Part shown: positions 18,383-27,846 of the stretch, piece by piece | Numbering within the stretch: position 1 is the stretch's first letter | How the letters are laid out: each line of letters starts with the position of its first letter | Assembly: GCA_965661345.1 (NCBI GenBank) | Contig: CBFIDK010000001.1 | Span: 186,001 to 250,000 of the forward strand | DNA length: 64,000 bases | Direction: 5' to 3' | Source: GCA-2862585 sp965661345 | GTDB taxonomy: Bacteria; Bacteroidota; Bacteroidia; Flavobacteriales; UBA7312 | Notes under the pieces: model-generated | Database searches by the model: none | Told to the model about the DNA's origin: nothing | What the model saw: the letters and a program-made list of their open reading frames with translations, nothing else | Made by a program: the position numbers and the translations under genes

Positions 18383-20320
18383 TTACTCGCTTTTTTCCTC
18401 TACCCAATCGCCATGGCTTTTAATCAATTCAATAAGTGCATCTACGGCTTGTTCTTCGGGGATGTTTCGTTGCACCACTTCTTTCTCTTTATAGAGTGTA
18501 ATTTTGCCCACGCCAGTTCCTACGTAGCCATAATCGGCATCTGCCATTTCGCCAGGGCCATTAACGATACAGCCCATAATACCAATTTTTATTCCTTTCA
18601 GGTGGTTGGTTTTGGCGCGTATTTTAGCAGTTGTTTCTTGCAAGTCAAATAGGGTACGTCCGCAAGAGGGGCAAGAAATGTATTCTGTTTTGGAAATACG
18701 CGTTCGGCTGGCTTGCAGTATGCCAAAAGCGGTTTGGTTTACCATTTGGTCAGAGCCACAATCTTCAGCGGCAATAAAAATGCCATCGCCTAGTCCGTCA
18801 ATTAGCAAAGCACCCATGTCAGTAGCAGCATGAAGCTGTAATTCTTCATCTGAAAGATTGCCATAAGCTCGTCCAATAATAACTGGAACGGGACAGTCTT
18901 CTTCCAAAAGTTCAATAAATAATCGCCTTTGTTCTGCCATGCCATGAGCGTTCCAGCTGTCAATCAGCAATACGGCAGTAGGGTCGCTTTTTAGTTTAGC
19001 AATTAGTGCAGTGTTGAGGTCGGGCAAACAAGCATAGACCACATTAAGGTCTTTTGATAAATCGCTTTGTTCTAGATATTGTATGGCGCTCAAAAAGGGG
19101 TATGTTCTTTCCTTATTTTTGTGTTTTAGCCAAGTGTCGTAATGGTAAATAATTCCTAATGTTCCTGGAATGTGAAAGTCAATTTCTGCATTGCCTAAAA
19201 AAACGTAGTCGCAGGCCATGTCGCCAATGTTCCATTTGTCGGTTGGGACAGAATAGCGGTAGCCTAATGCAAAGAAAGCGGCCGGGCTTACGCTTTCCTT
19301 TAGTGAAAAGTCAGCCACAACAACAGGTACTTGCTTGTCGCCAATGTTCAAGACTTTTCGGCTGTCTCTTCGTTTGTAGTTAAAACTATCTAAAGGGTTG
19401 TGATTTATGGCTTTAATTTGCTGGTGCTTTTGCCTGTCGTGGTAACGTTTGACTAGATCTCTAGCTACTGGTATTTCAAACTCGGGCTCTTCCGTGAGCG
19501 AAACTCTAACGGTGTCGCCAATGCCATCTTCTAAAAGTGTGCCAATACCCACTGCAGATTTAATACGTCCGTCTTCGCCTTCTCCCGCTTCGGTAACGCC
19601 CAAGTGCAAAGGGTAGTTCATGTCTTCTTCTTTCATCTTAACAATCAAAAGGCGGTAGGCTTGTACCATAATTTGGGTATTACTGGCCTTCATTGACAGT
19701 ATGATGTTGTGGTAGTCTTCTTCTCGGCAGATGCGCAGAAACTCGAGTGCTGACTCTACCATTCCTAAAGGAGTATCGCCATATCGGCTCAAAATCCTAT
19801 CGGATAAGGAACCGTGGTTGGTGCCAATTCGCATGGCGGTGCCTTCTTCTTTGCAAATTCTTACAAGTGGCAGGAATCGTTCTTTAATGCGTTGAAGTTC
19901 TTGCTGATAGGTTGCATCGGTGTATTCTATCTCTTCGAACTTTTTCTTATCGGCATAGTTGCCAGGGTTGACCCTTACTTTCTCTACTATTCGCGCGGCT
20001 ATTTCAGCGGCATTTGGGGTAAAATGAATATCGGCAACCAGAGGGGTATCGTAGCCTCTTGCTCGTAATTCGTCTTTTATATTTTGTAGATTTTCGGCAT
20101 CTTTTTTGGAAGGGGCAGTGATTCGTACTATTTCACAACCTGCTTCAATCATTCGAATACTTTGTTCCACAGTAGCCTGTGTGTCCATAGTATCGGTAGT
20201 GGTCATGGATTGTATACGAATGGGATTGTCGCCCCCAACACCCACATTTCCTACCATTACTTCTCGAGTTCGAAAGCGGCGGTATTTTGTTAAGCTATTG
20301 CAATATAAAGGAGTAGACAT
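18383..20320 (-). CDS. ispG: 4-hydroxy-3-methylbut-2-en-1-yl diphosphate synthase IspG (long form)
   Basis: IspG is the iron-sulfur enzyme that converts MEcPP to HMBPP in the MEP isoprenoid pathway. The N-terminal TIM barrel carries IRIQSMTTTDTMDTQATVEQ and NPGNYADKKKFEEIEY. The C-terminal domain holds the [4Fe-4S] ligands C550 and C553 (ISCPSCGRTLFD), C584 and E591 (GCIVNGPGE). At 645 aa it is much longer than the E. coli enzyme (about 370 aa): an extra domain of some 230 residues sits between barrel and cluster domain, the A-A*-B layout known from plants, Chlamydiae and Bacteroidota. It is monocistronic or follows the PNGase F-like gene, with 61 nt between them. Confidence 0.96.
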   Translation of the reverse strand: MSTPLYCNSLTKYRRFRTREVMVGNVGVGGDNPIRIQSMTTTDTMDTQATVEQSIRMIEAGCEIVRITAPSKKDAENLQNIKDELRARGYDTPLVADIHFTPNAAEIAARIVEKVRVNPGNYADKKKFEEIEYTDATYQQELQRIKERFLPLVRICKEEGTAMRIGTNHGSLSDRILSRYGDTPLGMVESALEFLRICREEDYHNIILSMKASNTQIMVQAYRLLIVKMKEEDMNYPLHLGVTEAGEGEDGRIKSAVGIGTLLEDGIGDTVRVSLTEEPEFEIPVARDLVKRYHDRQKHQQIKAINHNPLDSFNYKRRDSRKVLNIGDKQVPVVVADFSLKESVSPAAFFALGYRYSVPTDKWNIGDMACDYVFLGNAEIDFHIPGTLGIIYHYDTWLKHKNKERTYPFLSAIQYLEQSDLSKDLNVVYACLPDLNTALIAKLKSDPTAVLLIDSWNAHGMAEQRRLFIELLEEDCPVPVIIGRAYGNLSDEELQLHAATDMGALLIDGLGDGIFIAAEDCGSDQMVNQTAFGILQASRTRISKTEYISCPSCGRTLFDLQETTAKIRAKTNHLKGIKIGIMGCIVNGPGEMADADYGYVGTGVGKITLYKEKEVVQRNIPEEQAVDALIELIKSHGDWVEEKSE

Positions 20321-20381
20321 TCGCGTAAAAATATAAAAACAGAGTTAAATGAGCTTTAATAAGTATAAAATTAGTTTTGGC

Positions 20382-22616
20382 TTAACGGTTTAAAATTATT
20401 CTCTCAGTTTTGATAAACTCTCCGTTTTGTACTTTTACGACATATACACCGTTTGAAAGGGCATCTAAATGAATCGTTTTCAATTCAGAATTACCGCTCC
20501 ATTTTTCTTCAATCGCTTTTTGTCCATTTACAGAAAATACTTCAACTGTTGTTGGGTACGATGTTTTGCTAGTGGTTTGAACAAACACTTTTCCGTCACT
20601 GATAGAGGGATAGATTTCAACCCCGCCCATATCATGGTTTTCTATAGATACGCCATTGGTTACTCTAAAGGAATGAACAATAGCTGAGCCAAAGTCTTTG
20701 TTGAAGGATTGGAATACCGAAATAGTATCGTAATACATGAAATTGATAAAGCCACTACCATCAGGTTGACCTACATTATCCCAGTACCAAAAGTCTAGTC
20801 CGTCGCCGCCTGTGTCTTCAATTTTGAAAGTGTAACAGCCGTTTGATAACGTTACGGTATCGTTATACAAGGTGTTGCTAGCGCAGTTACTTCTAGAATA
20901 TACCGTTTCGTTGTTGCTGTTTTTTATGGTCCAAGAACTTTGGCTTCCATAGTTATTGGTTTTAAGTCGCACCAAGAAGGAGGGTTTGTATATGGGTAAA
21001 TCTTCAAATTCAGATTCCATTGAATCGTTATCGCCATGAGTATCGGTTGAACCGTTCGGATTTAATAGGGTAGCCTTAAATACGTTTTTATCGCCATCTT
21101 GTATGAGTTGACCAAGCGTTACTTCTTCTTCTTCCATAAACTTAAGATTACCGCTCCATTGGTAGGTTTGTACCGTCCCGCCTTCAACGCCATATTGTAT
21201 GTCTAAGGAAGTGAGTAAATCTTTTCCAGAGTTTCTGATTTTTATAATTGGGTTAGAACATACTGGATTAAACCTTGAATAAACGTCTTTAGTTGAAGGA
21301 GCAATGATATCAGTGATTTCAGCATCTAATGTAAAGTTAGGCTCTTCGTACTGAAACAAGTGTACAGCGCAAGAATAAGAAGCATCGCCGTTGGGGTTGT
21401 AATTGCTAAAGTTAATATCAATAGCCACAGAGTCTTGAGTATCAACATAGGGTGTTATCTCATGATTAAAGATAGGCACCGCTTCACCAGGACACCAATT
21501 GGCACGGTCAAAAATCCATGTTCCTCCTTGTGGCCAAATCGCATTAAAGCCACAATCGTCTTTCCAAATGGTATTTCCGCCAGCAATACTTCCGTTTACT
21601 TTGGCAGTGTAGCTCACGCCTGGCGTAAACTCTCCCGCTTGCCCATGACCGGATGGCACAAATTGTAATTTAAAGTTTTGAGCTTCCGACAAAATAGGGA
21701 CATAAACCTGTGGCATTTGGGTTGTTTCAAAATTATTGGAGTTAGAATAACCGTAACCTGAAGCCCCATTTTTGTAAACATTTGATAGTTTCAAAGGCAT
21801 TCTTGGTGGTGTTCCTTCAATGAATTCAAAGTCTAATTTTACGCTAAAGCCACTGCTCCATCCAGAGTAGAATGCGTCAATTTCTACCGAATCTTTTAAT
21901 AAATGTTGGAAGTCTGTAACGTCATAGGTAAAGACATGTTTCCAGTTTTCGTCATAGCCATTTGTGCCGTAGCTGCCATTAGCAGGGTTCATATAGGTGC
22001 CGTATGGTGTGATGGCTCTTCCTAATTCAAAATCTTCAATAACTTCGAATACATTGTAAGTGATGGTATTGCTTAGGTATAGTGTTGCTTCGGCAACAAC
22101 TAGGGTGGAATCCGTAACTACGCCAAGGCTATCGAAGATTGGGTTGTAATAATTTGCAGCAAAAACGTATTGGGTATCGGTTATCAAAAAGGGGTCATTT
22201 TGATCTTCAAATAAAAGTAAGACCATTGTGTCATTAGCAACTGACGTTAGTCCATTCGTATCGTCCCAAGTGTTGGTAAAAGTCGGAGAATAGCTAAAGT
22301 TGGCGGTATCTACAATTTCATTATTTAGCTTAAATGAAGGTGCTAAAACCATGTTCGAATCAATTACGCCTGTTCGGTTTCGCATAAGAATATGTACGTC
22401 ATAATCCCAGCCACTACATCCAGTAGAGGCACAGCCCATGGTGAAGTGCATCAGTACTTTTCTGTACGACTCTCCATTGGGAAATTCTCCCCAATCTTTA
22501 TAATGACCGTACCACGTCATATCGGTGTTGTCATGAACTTGTACAAATGTAGTGTCGCCAGTGTCAGCAGTTGCTATTAGGCTTGAAAGGCATAAAACAA
22601 TTATTAATCTTATCAT
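20382..22616 (-). CDS. Peptide-N-glycosidase F-related secreted protein with T9SS sorting domain
   Basis: PNGase F-type proteins cleave or bind N-glycans on glycoproteins. The 744-residue sequence has a signal peptide (cleavage near residue 17) and an N-terminal PNGase F-like pair of jelly-roll domains with GCASTGCSGWDYDVHI, ELGRAITPYGTYMNP, IEGTPPRMPL, VPSGHGQAGEFTPGV and GGTWIFDRANWCPGEAVPI, a pattern shared with Bacteroidota proteins annotated as PNGase F-related. The C-terminal portion has a predicted Ig-like region and a type A T9SS sorting domain (GGVEIYPSISDGKVFV, ALSNGVYVVKVQNG). I did not verify the catalytic residues of true PNGase F, so activity is unproven. It has its own upstream region with a one-mismatch -7 box (TAATTTAG). 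Confidence 0.8.
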   Translation of the reverse strand: MIRLIIVLCLSSLIATADTGDTTFVQVHDNTDMTWYGHYKDWGEFPNGESYRKVLMHFTMGCASTGCSGWDYDVHILMRNRTGVIDSNMVLAPSFKLNNEIVDTANFSYSPTFTNTWDDTNGLTSVANDTMVLLLFEDQNDPFLITDTQYVFAANYYNPIFDSLGVVTDSTLVVAEATLYLSNTITYNVFEVIEDFELGRAITPYGTYMNPANGSYGTNGYDENWKHVFTYDVTDFQHLLKDSVEIDAFYSGWSSGFSVKLDFEFIEGTPPRMPLKLSNVYKNGASGYGYSNSNNFETTQMPQVYVPILSEAQNFKLQFVPSGHGQAGEFTPGVSYTAKVNGSIAGGNTIWKDDCGFNAIWPQGGTWIFDRANWCPGEAVPIFNHEITPYVDTQDSVAIDINFSNYNPNGDASYSCAVHLFQYEEPNFTLDAEITDIIAPSTKDVYSRFNPVCSNPIIKIRNSGKDLLTSLDIQYGVEGGTVQTYQWSGNLKFMEEEEVTLGQLIQDGDKNVFKATLLNPNGSTDTHGDNDSMESEFEDLPIYKPSFLVRLKTNNYGSQSSWTIKNSNNETVYSRSNCASNTLYNDTVTLSNGCYTFKIEDTGGDGLDFWYWDNVGQPDGSGFINFMYYDTISVFQSFNKDFGSAIVHSFRVTNGVSIENHDMGGVEIYPSISDGKVFVQTTSKTSYPTTVEVFSVNGQKAIEEKWSGNSELKTIHLDALSNGVYVVKVQNGEFIKTERIILNR

Positions 22617-22664
22617 AGTCTTGCTAAATTAAAGTGCTTCAAATATAATAAGAAAAGAGAAAGT

Positions 22665-24485
22665 TTAGCTGAAATTTTGGTAATCTATTAGCTTCTTGTA
22701 GGCTCCATTTTTTTTGGTGAGCTCGTCATGAGTCCCTTGTTCGACAATCATTCCTTTCTTTATCAATACGATATTGTCGGCATTTTGAATGGTTGACAAT
22801 CGGTGGGCAATCACTAGCGAAGTGCGCGTTTTCATGAGTTTTGCAAGGGCATCTTGTACTAGCTTTTCTGACTCAGTATCAAGCGATGAGGTGGCTTCAT
22901 CTAAAATCAAAATGGGTGGGTTTTTGTAAATCGCTCGGGCAATGCTAAGGCGTTGCTTTTGACCTCCAGAAAGTTTTGCTCCATTTTCGCCAACATTACT
23001 TTTGTAGCCATCGGGCATTTCCATAATAAAGTCGTGAGCATTAGCGGCTTTTGCTGCGGCAATAACTTCTTTCTCATCGGCTTGTTCGTTGCCAAGAGTG
23101 ATGTTGCTAAAAACAGTATCGTTGAACAAAATAGAGTCTTGAGATACTACGCCCATTAAGCCTCTTAGGTCGGTAAGCTTGTAGTCTTTAATGTTAATTC
23201 CGTCAATTAAAATTTCACCTTCTTTGATGTCGTAAAAACGAGAAAGTAAATCTGCAATGGTTGATTTTCCACTTCCAGATTCACCAACTAAGGCTATGCT
23301 TTTTCCTTTTTTAATTTCTAAGTTTAAGTCTGTAATAACGGCTTGAGAATCGTACTTAAAGGATACATTTTTGAATTGAATACTTGATTCAAAATGGTCT
23401 TTTCCTTTTGGATGTTTTGGCGCTTTGATGGGGTTGTCAGTTTCTAAGATGCTCATGACCCTTTGTGAGGATGCGCTTCCTTTTTGAAGGTAATAAAATG
23501 CCGTTGTAAACGATTTTGCCGGCGGTATGATTTGTGAAAAAATAGCAATATAACCAATAAATGCTTCTGGAGACAATGCCTTCTCAGCGCCTAATACCAG
23601 TTTTCCGCCAAACCACATTACACATACTAGAACAATGGTGCTTAAAAACTCACTCATTGGCGACGACAAATCTTTCTTACGAAGTAGCTTTGTCATTATT
23701 TGGCGATAATCGTCACTGTTTTCTTCAAACTTTTCTTGTATTTTTTCTTCAGCATGAAAAGCCTTGATTATGCGTAAGCCTCTGATGTTTTCTTCAATAT
23801 TGGATAAGAGTTCGCCCATTTTGCTTTGTCCTCTTTCGGATGATTTTTTCAGGCTTTTTCCAATTCGTGCAATTAAAAAACCAGCAATAGGAAACAAAAC
23901 TATCACAAAGATTGTCAGTTGAGGACTAATGACAATTAGCGTTCCTAAAAAGATGATAATGTTCAAAGGATCTTTGAATATCATTTCCAAAGAACTCATT
24001 ATAGACCATTCTATTTCTACCAAATCGGTAGTCATTCGGGCAATAATATCACCTTTTCTTTTTTCGGTGTAGAAGCCAAGTGGCAATGACAAAACCTTTT
24101 TGTGCAAGGCGTTACGCATATCTCTTACTACACCATTTCTGATGGGCGTAAGAAAATAAAGAGCCAAATACCTAAATAGATTTCTGAACAAAAACATGAC
24201 CAAGACTAGCAGGCAGATGAATAGTAAAGCATCGATTTGCCCTCTTGTTTCAATAATTTGAGTGATTTGAAAATAGAAATTTTCTTTGATTGATTCAGTG
24301 GATAATTCCAGTTTAGGCGCCTCATATACTTTTTCTTGAGTGCCAAAAAGTAGCCCTAAAAAAGGAATAATCATGGTTATGGAGACTAAAGAAAATATTA
24401 CCGTAAGAATGTTAAACACGATATTAAAGACGGCATAAATCCAGTAAGGCTTGGCAAAACGTAAGACTTTGAAAAAATCTTTCAT
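22665..24485 (-). CDS. ABC exporter, MsbA-like lipid/multidrug type
   Basis: This is a half-transporter of 606 residues with six membrane helices fused to an ATPase domain; it works as a homodimer. Membrane helices span about residues 15-320. The nucleotide-binding domain shows Walker A GESGSGKS at 401-408 (K407), the signature LSGGQKQRLSIARA, Walker B ILILDEATSSLD and the switch His in IAHRLSTI. Length and layout fit the MsbA group that flips lipid A core, but drug exporters look alike. It is divergent from rbfA, and both have exact -7 boxes in the 54-bp spacer. Confidence 0.87.
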   Translation of the reverse strand: MKDFFKVLRFAKPYWIYAVFNIVFNILTVIFSLVSITMIIPFLGLLFGTQEKVYEAPKLELSTESIKENFYFQITQIIETRGQIDALLFICLLVLVMFLFRNLFRYLALYFLTPIRNGVVRDMRNALHKKVLSLPLGFYTEKRKGDIIARMTTDLVEIEWSIMSSLEMIFKDPLNIIIFLGTLIVISPQLTIFVIVLFPIAGFLIARIGKSLKKSSERGQSKMGELLSNIEENIRGLRIIKAFHAEEKIQEKFEENSDDYRQIMTKLLRKKDLSSPMSEFLSTIVLVCVMWFGGKLVLGAEKALSPEAFIGYIAIFSQIIPPAKSFTTAFYYLQKGSASSQRVMSILETDNPIKAPKHPKGKDHFESSIQFKNVSFKYDSQAVITDLNLEIKKGKSIALVGESGSGKSTIADLLSRFYDIKEGEILIDGINIKDYKLTDLRGLMGVVSQDSILFNDTVFSNITLGNEQADEKEVIAAAKAANAHDFIMEMPDGYKSNVGENGAKLSGGQKQRLSIARAIYKNPPILILDEATSSLDTESEKLVQDALAKLMKTRTSLVIAHRLSTIQNADNIVLIKKGMIVEQGTHDELTKKNGAYKKLIDYQNFS

Positions 24486-24489
24486 TATG

Positions 24490-24497
24490 CAAATGTA
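24490..24497 (-). promoter_or_regulatory. -7 box for the ABC exporter gene
   Basis: On the minus strand this reads TACATTTG, an exact TAnnTTTG. Only 4 nt separate it from the ATG at 24485, so the transcript would start at or next to the start codon. No clear -33 TTG is visible. Confidence 0.5.
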
Positions 24498-24527
24498 TTA
24501 AAATGCGCTTTTAAGGGTCTAAAAATT

Positions 24528-24535
24528 TATCTTTG
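24528..24535 (+). promoter_or_regulatory. -7 box for rbfA
   Basis: TATCTTTG matches TAnnTTTG exactly and ends 4 nt before the rbfA ATG at 24540. A leaderless rbfA mRNA is predicted. Confidence 0.5.
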
Positions 24536-24539
24536 TTCT

Positions 24540-24878
24540 ATGGAAAGTACAAGACAGAAGAAGGTTTCAAGGCAGTTGTTAAAAGATTTATCTGAAATTT
24601 TGCAACTAAACGGTAGAGATTTGATTGGTACATCTTTTGTGTCAGTTACGGTTGTAAGGGTTTCGCCAGATTTATCCGTAGCAAGAGTTTACATCAGCGT
24701 CTTTGGCACTGAAGATAAAGATGCACTACTTGAAAAAATGAATAAGCAAGGCTATGCCATTCGTAAAAAACTCGGACAACGTATTCGTAACCAAATGCGT
24801 AAAGTTCCAGAATTAAAATTCTTTCTTGATGATTCGGTTGACTACACCCAACAGATTGAAGATTTACTAAAGGAATAG
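24540..24878 (+). CDS. rbfA: 30S ribosome-binding factor RbfA
   Basis: RbfA is a cold-shock maturation factor that binds the 30S subunit near the 5' end helix of 16S rRNA. The 112-residue protein begins ESTRQKKVSRQLLKDLSEIL, typical for the Bacteroidota family, and has the KH-like SVTVVRVSPDLSVARVYIS strand-helix core and a closing RKVPELKFFLDDSVDYTQQI. It starts at 24540, where homologues start. The following permease gene begins 2 nt after the stop, so the pair is probably an operon. The -7 box sits only 4 nt before the ATG. Confidence 0.95.
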   Translation: MESTRQKKVSRQLLKDLSEILQLNGRDLIGTSFVSVTVVRVSPDLSVARVYISVFGTEDKDALLEKMNKQGYAIRKKLGQRIRNQMRKVPELKFFLDDSVDYTQQIEDLLKE

Positions 24879-24880
24879 GC

Positions 24881-26080
24881 TTGAGGGTAGCGTTATACAT
24901 AGCGAAGCGGTATTTGATTGCTAAAAAATCCAAGAACGTCGTTCATTTTGTGAGTTTAGCCTCAATGATTGGTGTGGCAGTAGGAACTGCCGCCTTGGTA
25001 TTGGTGCTTTCTGTATTTAACGGCTTTGAGCAACTTATTTTATCGCTTTATAATTCATTTGACCCGCCCATTAAAGTATCGGTTTTAGAAGGAAAAGTCT
25101 CTGACTTTAGTGAAGCAAAAATGTACCTAGACGAGAAAAACATATTGTATTCAGAAGTTTTGGAAGAAAAAGTGCTCTTGCGGTATCAAGAAAAAGAATA
25201 CATCGCTACACTAAAAGGTGTAGATGATAACTTTAAAAGAATAAATTCTATTGATAGTTTACTCATCGCTGGTGAATATATGGATGTTTACGATTCAAAG
25301 AATACGGCGATTGTAGGTCAAGGTGTGGCGTATTATTTATCCATGCGCATTGGAAATGCCTTTCAACAACTGCAAGTTTATGTGCCAGACAGAGAAAAAA
25401 ACAACCTTTTAAGGCCAGAAAATTCCTTTATTCAAAAGAGTATTTTACCTGTTGGTATTTTCACTATTCAATCCGATTTTGATGCGGAGTACGTTATTGC
25501 TCCCATATCTTTTATACGAGATATTTTAAACAGAGAAGGGCAATCGTCTTCTTTAGAAATAAAATGCAGTGATGCAGAAATGGCGGTAATTCAAGCAGAT
25601 TTAAAGCAAATTTTAGGAAGTCAATTTGAGGTAAAAAATAGATTTGAACAACATGCGTTTTTATACAAAATATTGAGCTCAGAAAAACTAGCTGTTTTTC
25701 TCATTCTTACCTTTATTTTAATAATAGCAACCTTTAATATTATCGGTTCACTTACCATGCTTTTGATTGAAAAGAAAAAGGATATAGAATTGCTATTTAA
25801 TATAGGGGCAAGCCGAAGTCTAATCAAAAATATTTTCTTTTACGAAGGGTTGTTAACCACCGCTTTAGGAGCGGTTATTGGCTTGTTTTTTGGTTTGTTG
25901 GTGGCCTATCTACAAATCTATTTTGGGATCGTAAAAATGGGCGAGGGGTCTTTTGTTGTTGACAGTTACCCTGTCGTTGTTGAGTTTGTGGATGTTGTAT
26001 TGGTGCTTGTAGTTGTATTGGCTATTGGCAGCTTGGCAAGCCTTATTCCATCTAGTCAATTGAGTAAAAAGTTGCTTTAG
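24881..26080 (+). CDS. FtsX-like permease, LolC/LolE family
   Basis: This is the membrane subunit of a MacB/Lol-type ABC system. The 399-residue protein has the LolC/E opening (YIAKRYLIAKKSKNVVHFVS), a first membrane helix near residues 24-47, a large periplasmic domain, then three C-terminal helices (about 270-390) typical of FtsX-type permeases. LolCDE extracts lipoproteins from the inner membrane. The start is a TTG at 24881, 2 nt after rbfA. No ATPase gene (lolD) is next to it. Its stop overlaps the convergent rluF stop by 4 nt. Confidence 0.83.
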   Translation: MRVALYIAKRYLIAKKSKNVVHFVSLASMIGVAVGTAALVLVLSVFNGFEQLILSLYNSFDPPIKVSVLEGKVSDFSEAKMYLDEKNILYSEVLEEKVLLRYQEKEYIATLKGVDDNFKRINSIDSLLIAGEYMDVYDSKNTAIVGQGVAYYLSMRIGNAFQQLQVYVPDREKNNLLRPENSFIQKSILPVGIFTIQSDFDAEYVIAPISFIRDILNREGQSSSLEIKCSDAEMAVIQADLKQILGSQFEVKNRFEQHAFLYKILSSEKLAVFLILTFILIIATFNIIGSLTMLLIEKKKDIELLFNIGASRSLIKNIFFYEGLLTTALGAVIGLFFGLLVAYLQIYFGIVKMGEGSFVVDSYPVVVEFVDVVLVLVVVLAIGSLASLIPSSQLSKKLL

Positions 26081-26802
26081 TCTTCAACGATTTTCGAAGA
26101 ATCGGCCAGTAAACGGTTAAGCTCTTTAAATTCTTCTTTTGTCATTTCTCTGTATTTCCCATTGGGTAAGTCCAAATGAATATTCATAATTCGTACCCGT
26201 TTTAACTGCTGTACGTGATAGCCGAGGTATTCACACATTCGGCGTATCTGTCGGTTTAATCCTTGAGTTAAAATTATTTTGAAACGCACTTTGGTAAGCT
26301 GTTCTACTTTGCAAGGCCGTGTAATGGTATCCAAAATTGGAACTCCTTGACTCATCTTTTTTATAAAATCTTTGTCAATGGGTTTATTGACTTGCACTAT
26401 GTATTCTTTCTCGTGATTGTTTCTAGCTCTGAGTATTTTATTGACGATATCGCCATCGTTGGTTAAAAGGATAAGCCCTTCGCTGGCTTTATCAAGTCTT
26501 CCGATGGGAAATATTCGTTTGGGGTAATTTATAAAATCAATAATGTTGTCTTTTTCTACCCTTGTGTCGGTAGTGCAGACTATGCCTCTGGGTTTATTAA
26601 GCACAAGATAAACGGCTTTTTCTTCGACCTTAACAATGTTTTTACCGTCTACTTTTACAACATCGCCATCCACAATTTTAGTACCCATTTGAGGCACTTC
26701 ATCGTTGATAGTAACCCTTCCGTCTTCAATGAGTTTGTCGGCAGCTCTTCTCGAGCAATAGCCTGCCTCGCTGAGGTATTTATTTATTCGGGTTTCTTTC
26801 AT
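26077..26802 (-). CDS. rluF: 23S rRNA pseudouridine synthase, RluF type
   Basis: The protein has an N-terminal S4 RNA-binding domain (INKYLSEAGYCSRRAADKLI, residues 6-25) and the RsuA-family catalytic motif GRLDKASEG with catalytic D104. The later segment LTQGLNRQIRRMCEYLGY is typical of RluF, which modifies U2604 of 23S rRNA in E. coli and also tRNA-Tyr U35. The length (241 aa) fits. The gene lies 17 nt downstream of dusB on the same strand, so the two tRNA/rRNA modification genes form an operon. Confidence 0.88.
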   Translation of the reverse strand: MKETRINKYLSEAGYCSRRAADKLIEDGRVTINDEVPQMGTKIVDGDVVKVDGKNIVKVEEKAVYLVLNKPRGIVCTTDTRVEKDNIIDFINYPKRIFPIGRLDKASEGLILLTNDGDIVNKILRARNNHEKEYIVQVNKPIDKDFIKKMSQGVPILDTITRPCKVEQLTKVRFKIILTQGLNRQIRRMCEYLGYHVQQLKRVRIMNIHLDLPNGKYREMTKEEFKELNRLLADSSKIVED

Positions 26803-26819
26803 TCTATGTGTTCAGCATA

Positions 26820-27815
26820 TTATACAAATTCATAGTTCCCAAATGTAAGTTCAATTTCCTTAAGAATATCAAAAAGTTCTTCGGGCTCTTGGGCCGTTAC
26901 TAATCGCATTCTGTATTCTTTAAAATTCGGTATGTGTTTGAAATAGTTGGTATAATGTCTACGCGTTTCAACAACACCAAGGACAGGGCCTTTCCATTTT
27001 AGTGAAAACTCCAAATGTTCTTTGCAAGTGTTGATTCTATCTATCATACTGGGCTTTTCTAAGTGCTTACCAGTTTTTAAATAGTGTTTTATTTCATTAA
27101 AAATCCAAGGGTAACCAATGGCAGCTCGTCCTATCATAATGCCGTCAATGCCGTATTTGTCTCGCTTAAGCTTGGCCGCTTCAGGGCTGTCTACATCGCC
27201 ATTTCCAAAAACAGGAATATGCATTCTGCTGTTGTTTTTCACATCGGCAATCAGGCTCCAATCGGCTTCACCCTTATACATTTGCTTTCGCGTTCGACCG
27301 TGTATGGCTATGGCTTGAATGCCAACATCTTGCAGGCGTTCGGCTACTTCTACAATGTATTTGCTGTTGTCGTCCCACCCTAGTCGAGTTTTTACGGTGA
27401 CTGGCAAGTGGGTAGAGTTGACAATTTCTTTAGTCATAGATACCATTTTGGGTATATCTTGCAAAATTCCAGCACCAGCACCTTTACAAGTCACTTTCTT
27501 TACAGGACAGCCGTAGTTGATGTCTATAAAGTCAGGGTTTACCTTCTCGCATATTCTAGTGGTTTGTTTCATGGACTCAATGTCGTGTCCAAAAATTTGA
27601 ATAGCTAAGGGGCGTTCGTAGTCGAAGAAGTCTAATTTTTGAGTGCTTTTTACGGCATCTCTTATCAGCCCTTCAGAAGAAATAAATTCGGTATACATCA
27701 CGTCTGCACCATTCTTCTTGCACATGGCTCGAAAAGGCGGGTCGCTGACGTCTTCCATTGGCGCTAGTAGCAATGGAAATTCACCTAAATCGATATTACC
27801 TATCTTTACACTCAT
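26820..27815 (-). CDS. dusB: tRNA-dihydrouridine synthase
   Basis: Dus enzymes are FMN-dependent TIM-barrel reductases that make dihydrouridine in the tRNA D loop. Visible motifs are LLLAPMEDVSDPPFRAM at residues 15-31, DINYGCPVKKVTCKGAGAGI near 98-117 with catalytic C103, and IHGRTRKQMYKGEADW. The 331-residue product starts at the ATG at 27815, where the family starts. A TTG 9 nt upstream lies inside the -7 promoter box and is rejected. The gene heads a two-gene operon with rluF and is divergent from a CPBP protease. Confidence 0.9.
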   Translation of the reverse strand: MSVKIGNIDLGEFPLLLAPMEDVSDPPFRAMCKKNGADVMYTEFISSEGLIRDAVKSTQKLDFFDYERPLAIQIFGHDIESMKQTTRICEKVNPDFIDINYGCPVKKVTCKGAGAGILQDIPKMVSMTKEIVNSTHLPVTVKTRLGWDDNSKYIVEVAERLQDVGIQAIAIHGRTRKQMYKGEADWSLIADVKNNSRMHIPVFGNGDVDSPEAAKLKRDKYGIDGIMIGRAAIGYPWIFNEIKHYLKTGKHLEKPSMIDRINTCKEHLEFSLKWKGPVLGVVETRRHYTNYFKHIPNFKEYRMRLVTAQEPEELFDILKEIELTFGNYEFV

Positions 27816-27821
27816 CTTTTG

Positions 27822-27829
27822 CAAAATTA
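27822..27829 (-). promoter_or_regulatory. -7 box for dusB
   Basis: Minus-strand TAATTTTG is an exact TAnnTTTG. Six nucleotides separate it from the ATG at 27815. It decides against the upstream TTG as start and predicts a leaderless or almost leaderless mRNA. Confidence 0.55.
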
Positions 27830-27846
27830 ACTAAATATTACATTCT

